DNA from: Dolichospermum sp. LEGE 00240
GTDB lineage: Bacteria; Cyanobacteriota; Cyanobacteriia; Cyanobacteriales; Nostocaceae
DNA length: 46,224 nucleotides
Assembly (NCBI RefSeq): GCF_015207875.1
Contig: NZ_JADEVZ010000038.1
Coordinates: forward strand, 1-46,224
Direction: 5' to 3'
Part shown: in pieces, positions 17,401 to 23,775 of the stretch
Layout of the letters: each line of letters opens with the position of its first letter
Position numbering within the stretch: the stretch's first letter is position 1
Made by a program: the position numbers and the translations under genes
Notes under the pieces: model-generated
What the model saw: the letters and a program-made list of their open reading frames with translations, nothing else
The model's database searches: none
What the model was told of the DNA's origin: nothing

Positions 17401-18657
17401 CTGTGGGATGTACAGACTGGGGAATGTGTGCGGACGCTAAAGGGTCATACTCATTGGGTTTGGACAGTAGCCTGGAGTCCAGATGGTCAGACCTTGGCTA
17501 GTGGTGGTGATAATACGGTGAAACTGTGGGATGTGCAGACAGGAGACTGTGTGCGGACTTTACATTGTCATCGCCGTTGGGTTAGGTCAGTAGCCTGGAC
17601 TGGAGATGGTCTGACCTTGGCTAGTGGTAGTGGTGAAACAGTGAAACTGTGGGATGTGCAGACAGGAGACTGTGTGCGGACGCTAGAGGGTCATAGTATT
17701 TCGGTTTACTCAGTAGCCTGGAGTCCAGATGGTCAGACCTTGGCTAGTAGTAGTGATAATGCGGTGAAACTGTGGAATGTGCAGACTGGGGACTGTGTGC
17801 GATCTTTAGAGGGTCATAGTATTTGGGTTAGGTCAGTAGCCTGGAGTCCAGATGGTCAGACCTTGGCTAGTAGTAGTGATGAAACCGTGAAACTGTGGAA
17901 TGTGCAGACTGGGGACTGTGTGGGGACGCTAGAGGTTCATAGTATTTGGGATAACTCAGTAGCCTGGAGTCCAGATAGTCAGACCTTGGCTAGTGTTAGT
18001 TTGTATAAAAGGGTGAAACTGTGGGATGTACAGACTGGGGACTGTGTGCGGACGCTAAAGGGTCATAGCGATTGGGTTAACTCAGTAGCCTGGAGTGGAG
18101 ATGGTCTGACCTTGGCTAGTGGTAGTCGTGATAATACGGTGAAACTGTGGGATGTGCAGACTGGGAAATGTGTGCGGACTTTACAGGGTCATAGCGATAC
18201 GGTTAACTCAGTCGCCTGGAGTGGAGATAGTTTGACCTTGGCTAGTGGTAGTGGTGATAATGCGGTGAAACTCTGGAATGTGCAGACTGGGAAATGTGTG
18301 CGGACTTTACAGGGTCATCGCAGTTCGGTTACGTCAGTAGCCTGGAGTGGAGATAGTTTGACCTTGGCTAGTGGTAGTTATGATGAAACGGTGAAACTGT
18401 GGGATGTGCAGACTGGGGACTGTGTGGGAACCCTAGAGGGTCATCGCAGTTCGGTTTTGTCAGTAGCCTGGAGTGGAGATGGTCTGACCTTGGCTAGTGG
18501 TAGTGATGATAATACGGTGAAACTGTGGGATGTGCAGACTGGGGACTGTTTCGCTACCTTTGACCATAGGTTATATGCAGGGTTGAAGATTCAGGGGGTG
18601 AAGGGGTTAAGCCGTGCGGAAATCTTAACTTTGAAGGCGTTGGGGGCTGTAGAATAG
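14449..18657 (+). CDS. STAND ATPase: nuclease-like N-terminus, NACHT, 14 WD40 blades
   Basis: This is a 1402-aa protein from a GTG start; in-frame Met17 is an alternative. Residues 1-200 are helical. Residues about 207-320 resemble a restriction-endonuclease-like fold (D250, then E258-A-E260, then 'GGWIVAPRRVSKAA'), where E-x-E replaces the usual E-x-K, so catalysis is uncertain. The NACHT module has Walker A GEFGTGKT (390-397) and Walker B 'LLLIFDGFDE' (470-479). A winged-helix/helical region follows ('HRSLLEFFVSYKLG'), then a pentapeptide-like stretch (about 750-790) and 14 WD40 repeats (about 794-1370). Such STAND proteins act as sensors that oligomerise on ligand binding, and many are antiviral. 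Antiviral function here is inference from architecture and from the TA/RM context. Confidence 0.88.
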   Translation: MFDGINSKDSLYQILFMLDKVVDALIGETVHKVLDKLKYSEIRLRLLNKFGLKSDTPPNDFDGVYVYTLIEYGVGKQKVILQLILQLFKEKEIKEEFQQAFSQNRSFNIQTLDNFIQSSDIGNKIKHQNIDYRRELTEFARLFVEIAKRARTATEILQDHKLDSLQNSLNQIREQINQLSLPELQKQIAQLVQSQQQLLPPGEIVRETELAKQLKKWFKALGYYFEPHEVLEKDYFEWIINIPNNWGGYDRILIHGVEAEAGINDINAVKQAVETQKVDGGWIVAPRRVSKAAIDKLEKDENKHILCKTFDELIEDKANFSGYFDWLETEVKSRGIDQYYVPLACTKEEINPQTKQRIGISHYGKEDDWIEGYINQWLDDPVKEHLSVLGEFGTGKTWFAFHYAWLALKKYLEAKKKGTQRPRIPLVIPLRDYAKAVSIESLFSEFFFRKHNIGLSGYSAFEQLNRMGKLLLIFDGFDEMAAWVDRQAMINNFWELAKVVGTAGTKAILTCQTEHFPEALEGRSLLNAELQASTSNLTGEPPQFEVLELEKKPVDISRVYLYAVRHKMERDIKADRTFTSMADKLYFLCELSWEMLSTDKMTLNYKEFPDLIRSYFGETVQEQKDLDHWHHDMMGQTMLITNADGDYYPAHRSLLEFFVSYKLGRELGILAADFQEVAEDLPYDKGTTDLSQTFGKTLLAKAVLDLMFSMLSTTANQRLLEVVKATKGKTETIAGYCGSNAVQLLLKGSRFALERQDLSQTVIKNVDFSQASLYNVNLTNANLKESVFATELTSVFAVAFSPDGKVLATGEKDGKVRLWNVITGREFLALTGHSDSVNSVAWSRDGLTLATGSCDNTVKLWNVQTGDCVRTLEGHINSVLSVAWSGDSQTLASGSDDRSVKLWNVQTGDCVRTLKGHRNQVKSVAWSGDGLTLASGGDNTVKLWDVQTGKRVQTLKGHTRSVYSVAWSPDGQTLASGSLDKRVKLWDVQTGECVRTLKGHTHWVWTVAWSPDGQTLASGGDNTVKLWDVQTGDCVRTLHCHRRWVRSVAWTGDGLTLASGSGETVKLWDVQTGDCVRTLEGHSISVYSVAWSPDGQTLASSSDNAVKLWNVQTGDCVRSLEGHSIWVRSVAWSPDGQTLASSSDETVKLWNVQTGDCVGTLEVHSIWDNSVAWSPDSQTLASVSLYKRVKLWDVQTGDCVRTLKGHSDWVNSVAWSGDGLTLASGSRDNTVKLWDVQTGKCVRTLQGHSDTVNSVAWSGDSLTLASGSGDNAVKLWNVQTGKCVRTLQGHRSSVTSVAWSGDSLTLASGSYDETVKLWDVQTGDCVGTLEGHRSSVLSVAWSGDGLTLASGSDDNTVKLWDVQTGDCFATFDHRLYAGLKIQGVKGLSRAEILTLKALGAVE
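16830..18570 (+). repeat. tandem 126/123-bp repeats encoding 14 WD40 blades
   Basis: Fourteen units each contain a V(K/R)LW(N/D)V motif. Most are 42 codons long and several are 41. Blades 2-14 are nearly identical at DNA level, repeating for example GTGAAACTGTGG and AGTAGCCTGGAGT. Fourteen blades would suit two seven-bladed propellers. The low divergence implies recent amplification or ongoing homogenisation. Confidence 0.9.
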
Positions 18658-18741
18658 GGGGTTTTATATATGTACTTGAATCTCTTACTTTTACTCTTGA
18701 CTAAATATCTGGTGAAAATTAAATATGTGTGATCTCAAACC

Positions 18742-18784
18742 AATGTAGAGACGTTCCATGGGTAGGGATTCTCGTCTCTACATT
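18742..18784. terminator. inverted repeat between convergent genes
   Basis: Perfect 12-bp arms AATGTAGAGACG (18742-18753) and CGTCTCTACATT (18773-18784) enclose a 19-nt loop between the 3' ends of the STAND gene and cp12. No T-tract follows closely. It could act as a two-way transcription terminator, or be a dispersed palindromic repeat. Confidence 0.55.
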
Positions 18785-18804
18785 CTTCTTGATCTCAATC
18801 TAAA

Positions 18805-19065
18805 TCAAAGATCGTAAATCAAACACTCCAAAGCATCTGGATACATTTCGCAGTAGTCTTCTAGGGCTGTTTTGCGGTGTTTTGCTTGTTTTTGATGGGC
18901 TTTTTCTGCTTGTAATTCTTCGACAATATCCCAAGCTACTGCACAATTAGCGGAATTATTACCATTTTCTGTACAGGTTGTCCGCGCTTCTGTAATGGCT
19001 TCAAGAATTGCTGCTTCAATGGGTTTTTTACCATTGATAACTTCGTTTAGGGATACCATGATCAT
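18805..19065 (-). CDS. CP12 family Calvin-cycle regulator
   Basis: This 86-aa protein starts at the first ATG; Met3 is an alternative. It has the CP12 core 'AWDIVEELQAEKAHQ' (44-58) and both cysteine pairs, C31/C41 and C72/C81, with the C-terminal pair in 'YCEMYPDALECLIYDL'. CP12 is a redox-switched, largely disordered protein that ties up phosphoribulokinase and GAPDH in the dark. The pairs of cysteines needed for both disulphides are present. The N-terminus and the final residues (LIYDL rather than the common RVYDD/E) differ from the standard form, so it may be a variant paralogue. AAAGGTAAC precedes the start. Confidence 0.88.
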   Translation of the reverse strand: MIMVSLNEVINGKKPIEAAILEAITEARTTCTENGNNSANCAVAWDIVEELQAEKAHQKQAKHRKTALEDYCEMYPDALECLIYDL

Positions 19066-19322
19066 GTTACCTTTGTTGACGAAAATAAAGGTTAATTAGG
19101 AATTTTAAGGATTGCTAATGAAGAGAATTACTCATAATTGGTAAACTCTTTTTCAGAGTAACAATTCCAATAATTATTTTTAGTTAATTTATATACTTTT
19201 TGATTCTATGATGATATAATCATGGCTTAATTATTCACTAATGAAGTTTTAGCAATGCTAAATTATTAAATAATCCAAATATTTTAGTTATAATTTAAAC
19301 AGAGTATCTGTAACTTATAATT

Positions 19323-19604
19323 ATGCGTGAATTAGCACTTCAATCTCAATCTTTACGTGAAGCCTGGGAACAAGGGTTACAAGAAGGTTTAACTCAAGTT
19401 GCACTCAATATGCTACAAGAAGGTATTGATTTATCTCTAGTAGCTAAACTAACTAATCTACCACTTGAAAAGATTCAAAATTTGCAAGTTAGTAATGTAG
19501 ATGATTTGGAAATTTTAGTAAAAGATTTTCTTGAGTTAAGTGAATCATCACTCAATAAAGTTTGGCTTGAACCAGAAGAAGACGAAGCTTGGAAGGATTT
19601 ATAG
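19323..19604 (+). CDS. small antitoxin-like protein upstream of MazF
   Basis: This 93-aa protein has the helical segment 'EGLTQVALNMLQEGIDLSLVAKLTNLPLEKIQNLQ' (spread over about 21-55), which is also found at the C-terminus of Rpn/PD-(D/E)xK transposase-like proteins in cyanobacteria. An acidic tail follows. It lies 5 bp upstream of the MazF-type toxin's ATG and is the likely partner antitoxin. Function is inferred from position. Confidence 0.7.
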   Translation: MRELALQSQSLREAWEQGLQEGLTQVALNMLQEGIDLSLVAKLTNLPLEKIQNLQVSNVDDLEILVKDFLELSESSLNKVWLEPEEDEAWKDL

Positions 19605-19609
19605 AATTT

Positions 19610-20008
19610 ATGCTTATGGAAAAATTTGCTAAAGGTGACGTTATCTCTGTACCTTTTCCATTTTCTGACGCATCTGCTACTAAAAGAAGACCTGCCTTGA
19701 TTATAGCAGAATCAGATAGTAATAATATTATTTTCTGTCCTATTACCAGTAAACCAGGTAGAGAATATGAAATTAAGTTAGAAGACCAGGATTTTATGTT
19801 TGGTAAACTTAATTTAAGTCCCTGTTATATTCGTCCTAACATCATTGCAACAGTTGACAAAAGTAATGTTATTAGGAATATCGGAAAATTAAGGGATGAA
19901 AAAATAAATCAAGTTATTGCTACCATTATTGAAATTTTACAAAAGCCTTGTGAACCTACACTTCCAGCATCAAAAGCATGGAAAAGAGGTAAAAATCCCA
20001 AATCATAA
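19610..20008 (+). CDS. MazF/PemK-type toxin
   Basis: This toxin of about 132 aa shows 'KGDVISVPFPFSDASATKRRPALII' in its first 34 residues, 'FCPITSK' and 'SYIRPN'-like 'CYIRPNIIATVDKS', typical of MazF/PemK endoribonucleases that cut mRNA. I prefer ATG 19610 (or 19616) over the earlier TTG at 19589, because GGAAGGA sits 13 nt upstream and the family begins near this point. It is co-transcribed with the preceding small gene. Confidence 0.85.
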   Translation: MLMEKFAKGDVISVPFPFSDASATKRRPALIIAESDSNNIIFCPITSKPGREYEIKLEDQDFMFGKLNLSPCYIRPNIIATVDKSNVIRNIGKLRDEKINQVIATIIEILQKPCEPTLPASKAWKRGKNPKS

Positions 20009-20027
20009 AGTTTGTGATGGTTACTTA

Positions 20028-20190
20028 GAGGTTGTTTGAAAAGTATCAGATGAAACCCATAATCTCCAAAAACCTAACCCCCCTGCCCCCCTTCCCTACC
20101 AGGGAATGGGGTTTTCAAAGCCTCTCCCCGCGTCGGGGAGAGGTTTGGAGAGGGGTCAATTTATACATTCAAAACTTTTCAAACACCCTC
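20028..20190. mobile_element. MITE-like element, family B copy 1
   Basis: This 163-bp element has terminal inverted repeats GAGGTTGTTTGAAAAGT / ACTTTTCAAACACCCTC and flanking 3-bp direct repeats TTA (20025-20027 and 20191-20193). The interior is G/C-biased and foldable (CCTCTCCCCGCGTCGGGGAG). The ends and the TNA target duplication fit the IS5 family, IS1031-type. It has no transposase. It sits between the convergent 3' ends of mazF and the GTPase gene. Confidence 0.8.
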
Positions 20191-20204
20191 TTAGATTCAA
20201 TCTC

Positions 20205-21563
20205 TCAAAACTCACCAAAAGTACCGCCTAATTCTTGCTGTAAACGATACAAAATAGTATTTTTATCAACTTGCGACAAAATTTCCTGAATGACGGTGTT
20301 AGCGCCCAATTGTCCCCAGGTACAGCCTTTTTCTAGATATAACTGGGCGGCTTTACCGACTGTATAAGCACCATAACCGGCAATTCCACCTTGGGCTATC
20401 GCACTCCCGAAAAAAGTAGTAATATTAAAGGGATTATCACCACTGGCGATCGCTGCGGCACTTTTACCTAAGCCTAATATAAAACTACTGCCAATTTCAC
20501 TTAATAATAAACCACCAGAACTAAATAAAATTGTTTTTAATAATTCACTGGCTTCATAGCCAGTCATGGGTAAACCATACAATTTAGCTAATGCCCGAAT
20601 TAAGGCTAAATCGGTAATTAAACCACCTATTATATCTAAGAAAGCAATAGGATTTAAGCCAATGGCTAGGGCTTTATATTGGCTAAACTTCCAAATTATA
20701 TCTTCTGCTTCTTTTTCGCGGATATGAACGGTTTTTTGGGCGATATTTTCTTCGGACTCTCTAGCTTGAATGAGTGCATTTAAAGCTAAAAGAGATCGTC
20801 CTTCTCGATTTAATATATTTAAGATTGTTTGCTTTAATTCATCTACTTGCGGTGGCGGTGTTTCCCATTCAGAAGTAACGCTTCCATCTGCATATTCTAC
20901 TCTCACTTCCATTGGTGCAGGTTCAGCCGATATCATGACAATTTCATCGGGTAACAATGGCTGATTTTGGGTATTTCCTGCCCCTAATTGTTGAAGATTT
21001 TTATAAATTGCATTTTTATCTGTATCGGGATATAAATCAATTTTATTAAATACCAAAATTAAAGGTTTTTGGGCTTGACGTAATTCTAATAATCCCTGAT
21101 ATTCAGTTCTCGTAATATCCCCAGAAACCACAAACAAGATTAAATCAGCTTGACGCGCTACGTCTCGTGCCATTTGCGCCCGTGAATCTCCGGCAATTTC
21201 ATCTAAACCGGGAGTATCAATTAATTCAACTAATACCTTATCTCCGGGTTTCCAAGGTACAGAACGTGGTGATTGAGTGACACCATTTAGGGGTCCGGTT
21301 TGCAGAATTTTTTCTCCCAATAAAGAATTTAATACTGCTGATTTTCCCCGACTGACTAAACCAAAAGCCGCAATTCTGATGACATTGGCATCTAATTTAT
21401 TGAGTGTGGCATTTAAAGTTTCTATTTCTGGTTTTAGCAACCTTGCTAACTCTGGATTTGCTGCCATTTGTCCCGATTTACGGAGATATCCATACCAAGA
21501 TAATGCTTGTCTAAGACTAGCACGGGCGCGGTTTAAATGAGTTTCTTGTAGGTTACGATTCAT
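20205..21563 (-). CDS. dynamin-like GTPase with C-terminal DUF697
   Basis: This 452-aa protein has a G domain with G1 GLVSRGKS (68-75), G3 DTPGLDE (116-122) and G4 NKID (173-176). A linker helix follows, then a DUF697-type C-terminal region (about 300-445) with hydrophobic helices 'FLDIIGGLITDLALIRALAKLYG' (about 308-330) and glycine/alanine-rich segments that probably insert into membrane. Cyanobacterial members are uncharacterised. A role in membrane or thylakoid maintenance is only a guess. Transcription runs from downstream of the second hicAB copy, separated by a perfect hairpin. Confidence 0.88.
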   Translation of the reverse strand: MNRNLQETHLNRARASLRQALSWYGYLRKSGQMAANPELARLLKPEIETLNATLNKLDANVIRIAAFGLVSRGKSAVLNSLLGEKILQTGPLNGVTQSPRSVPWKPGDKVLVELIDTPGLDEIAGDSRAQMARDVARQADLILFVVSGDITRTEYQGLLELRQAQKPLILVFNKIDLYPDTDKNAIYKNLQQLGAGNTQNQPLLPDEIVMISAEPAPMEVRVEYADGSVTSEWETPPPQVDELKQTILNILNREGRSLLALNALIQARESEENIAQKTVHIREKEAEDIIWKFSQYKALAIGLNPIAFLDIIGGLITDLALIRALAKLYGLPMTGYEASELLKTILFSSGGLLLSEIGSSFILGLGKSAAAIASGDNPFNITTFFGSAIAQGGIAGYGAYTVGKAAQLYLEKGCTWGQLGANTVIQEILSQVDKNTILYRLQQELGGTFGEF

Positions 21564-21586
21564 AGGATTCTGGATTCTGTATTTTC

Positions 21587-21619
21587 AGATACCCGACTTC
21601 TTTAAGAAGTCGGGTATCT
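21587..21619. terminator. perfect hairpin after hicB copy 2
   Basis: Arms AGATACCCGACTTC and GAAGTCGGGTATCT (14 bp each) flank TTTAA. It lies between the hicB stop (21622) and the GTPase start (21563) and would terminate hicAB transcription on the minus strand. It belongs to a four-member palindrome family in this window. Confidence 0.65.
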
Positions 21620-21621
21620 AA

Positions 21622-21846
21622 TTAAGCTGCTGTTAATGACTTGCCGATAATTTGCGGTTCGGGTATTGGTTGTCCGTCTTCTAAATAAGATGAAATCAGC
21701 ATTTCTAAAACTTCTTGGGCATTTTTTAAAGCCTCTTCATAAGTGTCTCCATGAGTACAAGGCTGCATGACATCTGTAAAATCTGGTAATGAAACTACAT
21801 AACATTCATCTTCCTTAGACCATTGAATAATAATTGTATATTTCAT
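21622..21846 (-). CDS. hicB: HicB antitoxin, copy 2
   Basis: This 74-aa protein is a HicB-like half-RNase H fold: 'YTIIIQWSKEDECYVVSLPDF' (about 3-23), 'CTHGDTYEEALKNAQEVLEM' and a tail 'PEPQIIGKSLTAA'. It starts inside the end of hicA with a 4-bp overlap. It is nearly identical to copy 1 at 22486-22710 except in the central 'DVMQP' region. It neutralises the HicA RNase. No HTH is present, so autoregulation is unclear. Confidence 0.9.
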   Translation of the reverse strand: MKYTIIIQWSKEDECYVVSLPDFTDVMQPCTHGDTYEEALKNAQEVLEMLISSYLEDGQPIPEPQIIGKSLTAA

Positions 21847-22073
21847 TCCTCTGATTCCTCCTTTTCTTCTGTTTCTATTTTATTTAATTCGGCTATTGCT
21901 TCATTAACTTGCTTCTCTAAATATTGTTTAGCATCACTACCATCTTTACCAGCAATGATAATAGATTTAGATAATTTTGGATGTATCCATTTACTATGAC
22001 TTCCCTTTGCCGGTTTATATGTAAAACCGGATTGCAGTAATAAATTTTTCAGTTCTCTAATTTTTTTGGGCAT
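21843..22073 (-). CDS. hicA: HicA toxin, copy 2
   Basis: This 76-aa dsRBD-fold mRNA interferase has the catalytic histidine at H26 in 'KGSHSKW'. The N-terminus 'MPKKIRELKNLLLQSGFT' is identical to copy 1, while the middle and the acidic tail differ. The upstream 60 bp still resemble the livG 3' end, showing that the module arose by duplication of livG-hicA-hicB. Confidence 0.9.
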   Translation of the reverse strand: MPKKIRELKNLLLQSGFTYKPAKGSHSKWIHPKLSKSIIIAGKDGSDAKQYLEKQVNEAIAELNKIETEEKEESEE

Positions 22074-22087
22074 ATCTAATATAACGT

Positions 22088-22131
22088 TATTGTCCCAAAT
22101 ATGCTTCTAAAACTTTGGTATTATTTTGAAT
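22088..22131 (-). pseudogene. relic of livG 3' end
   Basis: On the minus strand this encodes 'IQNNTKVLEAYLGQ' and a stop, the exact C-terminus of LivG (22947-23732), just upstream of hicA copy 2. The identity ends at about 22132. It marks the former livG copy of a tandem duplication. Confidence 0.85.
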
Positions 22132-22192
22132 GCTTGAAAATTATCAATTACACCTTGTCTCAGGACTTATAGCGGTATGCACTTGAGTGAGA

Positions 22193-22346
22193 TAAGTAGG
22201 TTGGCGTTGAAAATTGTCGTTATGGCAAGGCAAAAGGCAATACTTCGACTTCGCTCAGTAACCAGAGGCAAGAGGCAAGAGTGAAGAGGGTTTGGGCGAT
22301 TTTACGTTTCTTTACACAGTTTGGTTTTATTGTGTTCACCTACTTA
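22193..22346. mobile_element. MITE-like element, family A copy 2
   Basis: The element of 154 bp has ends TAAGTAGGT / ACCTACTTA and is the reverse complement of copy 1 (6420-6542), with a longer interior that includes GGCAAGAGGCAAGAG heptamers and CTTCGACTTCGCTCAGT. It is inserted in the decayed livG copy between the two hicAB modules. Confidence 0.8.
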
Positions 22347-22370
22347 GAGTCAGCCAATCGCAAAATCTGT

Positions 22371-22393
22371 AGGGGCGCAGGGTCTGCGCCCTC
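22371..22393. repeat. palindromic repeat
   Basis: AGGGGCGCAG and CTGCGCCCT face each other around a 2-4 nt loop. It is a compact GC-rich palindrome, unlike its AT-rich surroundings, and sits between the MITE and the second livG relic. It is probably a dispersed cyanobacterial repeat. Confidence 0.5.
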
Positions 22394-22435
22394 GATTATA
22401 TTGCATCCTAGCGATAACCGCTATAGTCTGATTGC

Positions 22436-22472
22436 AAATTGTGAATAAGTTCACCATCAAAATTACTCTTGC
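22436..22472 (-). pseudogene. second relic of livG (internal part)
   Basis: AATTGTGAATAAGTTCACC and ATCAAAATTACTCTTGCC match livG at about 23498-23535 (encoding 'GRVIFDGEPIHQL') with few differences and the same orientation. Together with 22088-22131 it brackets a deleted livG copy. Confidence 0.6.
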
Positions 22473-22485
22473 CTAATTCTTACAA

Positions 22486-22710
22486 TTAAGCTGCTGTTAA
22501 TGACTTGCCGACAATTTGCGGTTCGGGTATTGGTTGTCCGTCTTCTAAATAAGATGAAATCAGCATTTCTAAAACTTCTTGGGCATTTTTTAAAGCCTCT
22601 TCATAAGTGTCTCCATGAGTATGACAAAATTCTCCCCATTCAGGAAGACTTACCACAAAGCATTTATCTTCTTCTGACCATTGAATAATGATTGTGTAAT
22701 GATTATTCAT
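22486..22710 (-). CDS. hicB: HicB antitoxin, copy 1
   Basis: This 74-aa protein is closely related to copy 2, with 'HYTIIIQWSEEDKCFVVSLP' then 'EWGEFCHTHGDTYEEALKN'. The C-terminal 40 residues are almost identical between the two. It overlaps hicA by 8 bp. This copy follows the intact livG, so it is the ancestral location, and its transcript probably continues from the liv operon. Confidence 0.9.
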   Translation of the reverse strand: MNNHYTIIIQWSEEDKCFVVSLPEWGEFCHTHGDTYEEALKNAQEVLEMLISSYLEDGQPIPEPQIVGKSLTAA

Positions 22711-22933
22711 TTTGTGCTTCCTCTTGAGCTTTTTTTATTTCTTCTATTCTTTTGATGGCGTTACTAACATCTTTCTCTTGGTATTCTTTTGCATCTTTTC
22801 CGTCTTTACCTGATATAGTAACTCGTCCAGATAATAAAGGATGATACCAGTTAGTATGACTACCTTTTCCAGTCCGACAAGTAAAACCTGATTGCAGTAA
22901 TAAATTTTTCAGTTCTCTAATTTTTTTGGGCAT
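22703..22933 (-). CDS. hicA: HicA toxin, copy 1
   Basis: This 76-aa HicA has H26 in 'KGSHTNW' and the shared N-terminus 'MPKKIRELKNLLLQSGFT'. The central strand and tail ('RVTISGKDGKDAKEYQEKD') differ from copy 2, so the two toxin-antitoxin pairs may have drifted in pairing. It begins 13 bp after the livG stop, consistent with read-through from the ABC operon. Confidence 0.9.
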   Translation of the reverse strand: MPKKIRELKNLLLQSGFTCRTGKGSHTNWYHPLLSGRVTISGKDGKDAKEYQEKDVSNAIKRIEEIKKAQEEAQNE

Positions 22934-22946
22934 ATCTAATATAATA

Positions 22947-23732
22947 TCATTGTCCTAAATATGCTTCTAAAACTTTGGTATTATTTTGGATTTCTGTGGG
23001 ACTACCAACGGCTAGATTTTGTCCTTCAGCTAATACCCAAACTCGATCGCATAAGGACATAATTACGTCCATGTTATGTTCAATAATCAAAAATGTCATG
23101 CCGTCGTGACGATTCCAGGCTAGAATGCGATCGCATATCTCATCAATTAATCTGGGATTTACGCCAGCAGCAGGTTCATCTAGCAATATTAACTTAGGAT
23201 TAGTCATCAATGCCCGACCGATTTCTAAAAGTTTCCGCTGTCCCCCAGATAAACCACCGGCATAATCAGCGGCTTTTTTTTCTAAGCCTACAGATTCTAA
23301 CAAAAACATTGCTCGTTCTTTTAGTTGCTTTTCTTCCTTGGCAACAATCTGGGGTTGAAATTGCACTTGCCAAAAGTTCTCACCGGTTTGTTTTTGCGCC
23401 CCCAAAAGCATATTCTCTAATACTGATAACTTCGATAAAACCCGGGCAACTTGAAAGGTTCTCACTAATCCCTGTTGGGCAATTTGGTATGGTTGTAATT
23501 GATGAATAGGTTCACCATCAAAAATCACTCTACCTTTATCGGGATGAATAAAATTAGAGAGTAAATTAAATAAAGTAGTTTTCCCAGCCCCATTGGGACC
23601 AATTAACCCAGTAATGCTACCCTTGATCACTTCAATATTAGCTTCTTGAACTGCTTTAATTCCGCCAAAATTTTTACAAAGTCCAGTTGCAGCTAAAAGA
23701 GGTAGTTGGGGTGATTCGATATTATTTACCAT
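22947..23732 (-). CDS. livG: branched-chain/neutral amino-acid ABC transporter ATPase (LivG-like)
   Basis: This 261-aa protein has Walker A 'GPNGAGKT' (43-50), the Q-loop region 'VRTFQVARV', the signature 'LSGGQRK', Walker B 'LILLDEP' and an H-loop 'IIEHNMDVIM'. The C-terminal 'NNTKVLEAYLGQ' is typical of the LivG group. It should energise amino-acid import with LivM/LivH permeases. Only LivM is in this window; LivH, LivF and the binding protein lie elsewhere. It lies downstream of a PD-(D/E)xK-like gene and LivM on the same strand. Nostocales systems of this type are called Nat or Bgt; exact substrate is not readable from sequence. Confidence 0.9.
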   Translation of the reverse strand: MVNNIESPQLPLLAATGLCKNFGGIKAVQEANIEVIKGSITGLIGPNGAGKTTLFNLLSNFIHPDKGRVIFDGEPIHQLQPYQIAQQGLVRTFQVARVLSKLSVLENMLLGAQKQTGENFWQVQFQPQIVAKEEKQLKERAMFLLESVGLEKKAADYAGGLSGGQRKLLEIGRALMTNPKLILLDEPAAGVNPRLIDEICDRILAWNRHDGMTFLIIEHNMDVIMSLCDRVWVLAEGQNLAVGSPTEIQNNTKVLEAYLGQ

Positions 23733-23775
23733 TATAATTTTCTTCTCAACTTCATTTTTAGTTTTTTGTTAACTT

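Noticed and set aside
16830-18570. Possible CRISPR-like direct repeats
   Set aside because: The units are contiguous, 126/123 bp, in frame and encode WD40 blades; there are no spacers. The heptamer arrays are likewise not CRISPR.
20032-20289. 85-codon plus-strand frame
   Set aside because: It translates the interior of a MITE and the antisense of the GTPase 3' end.
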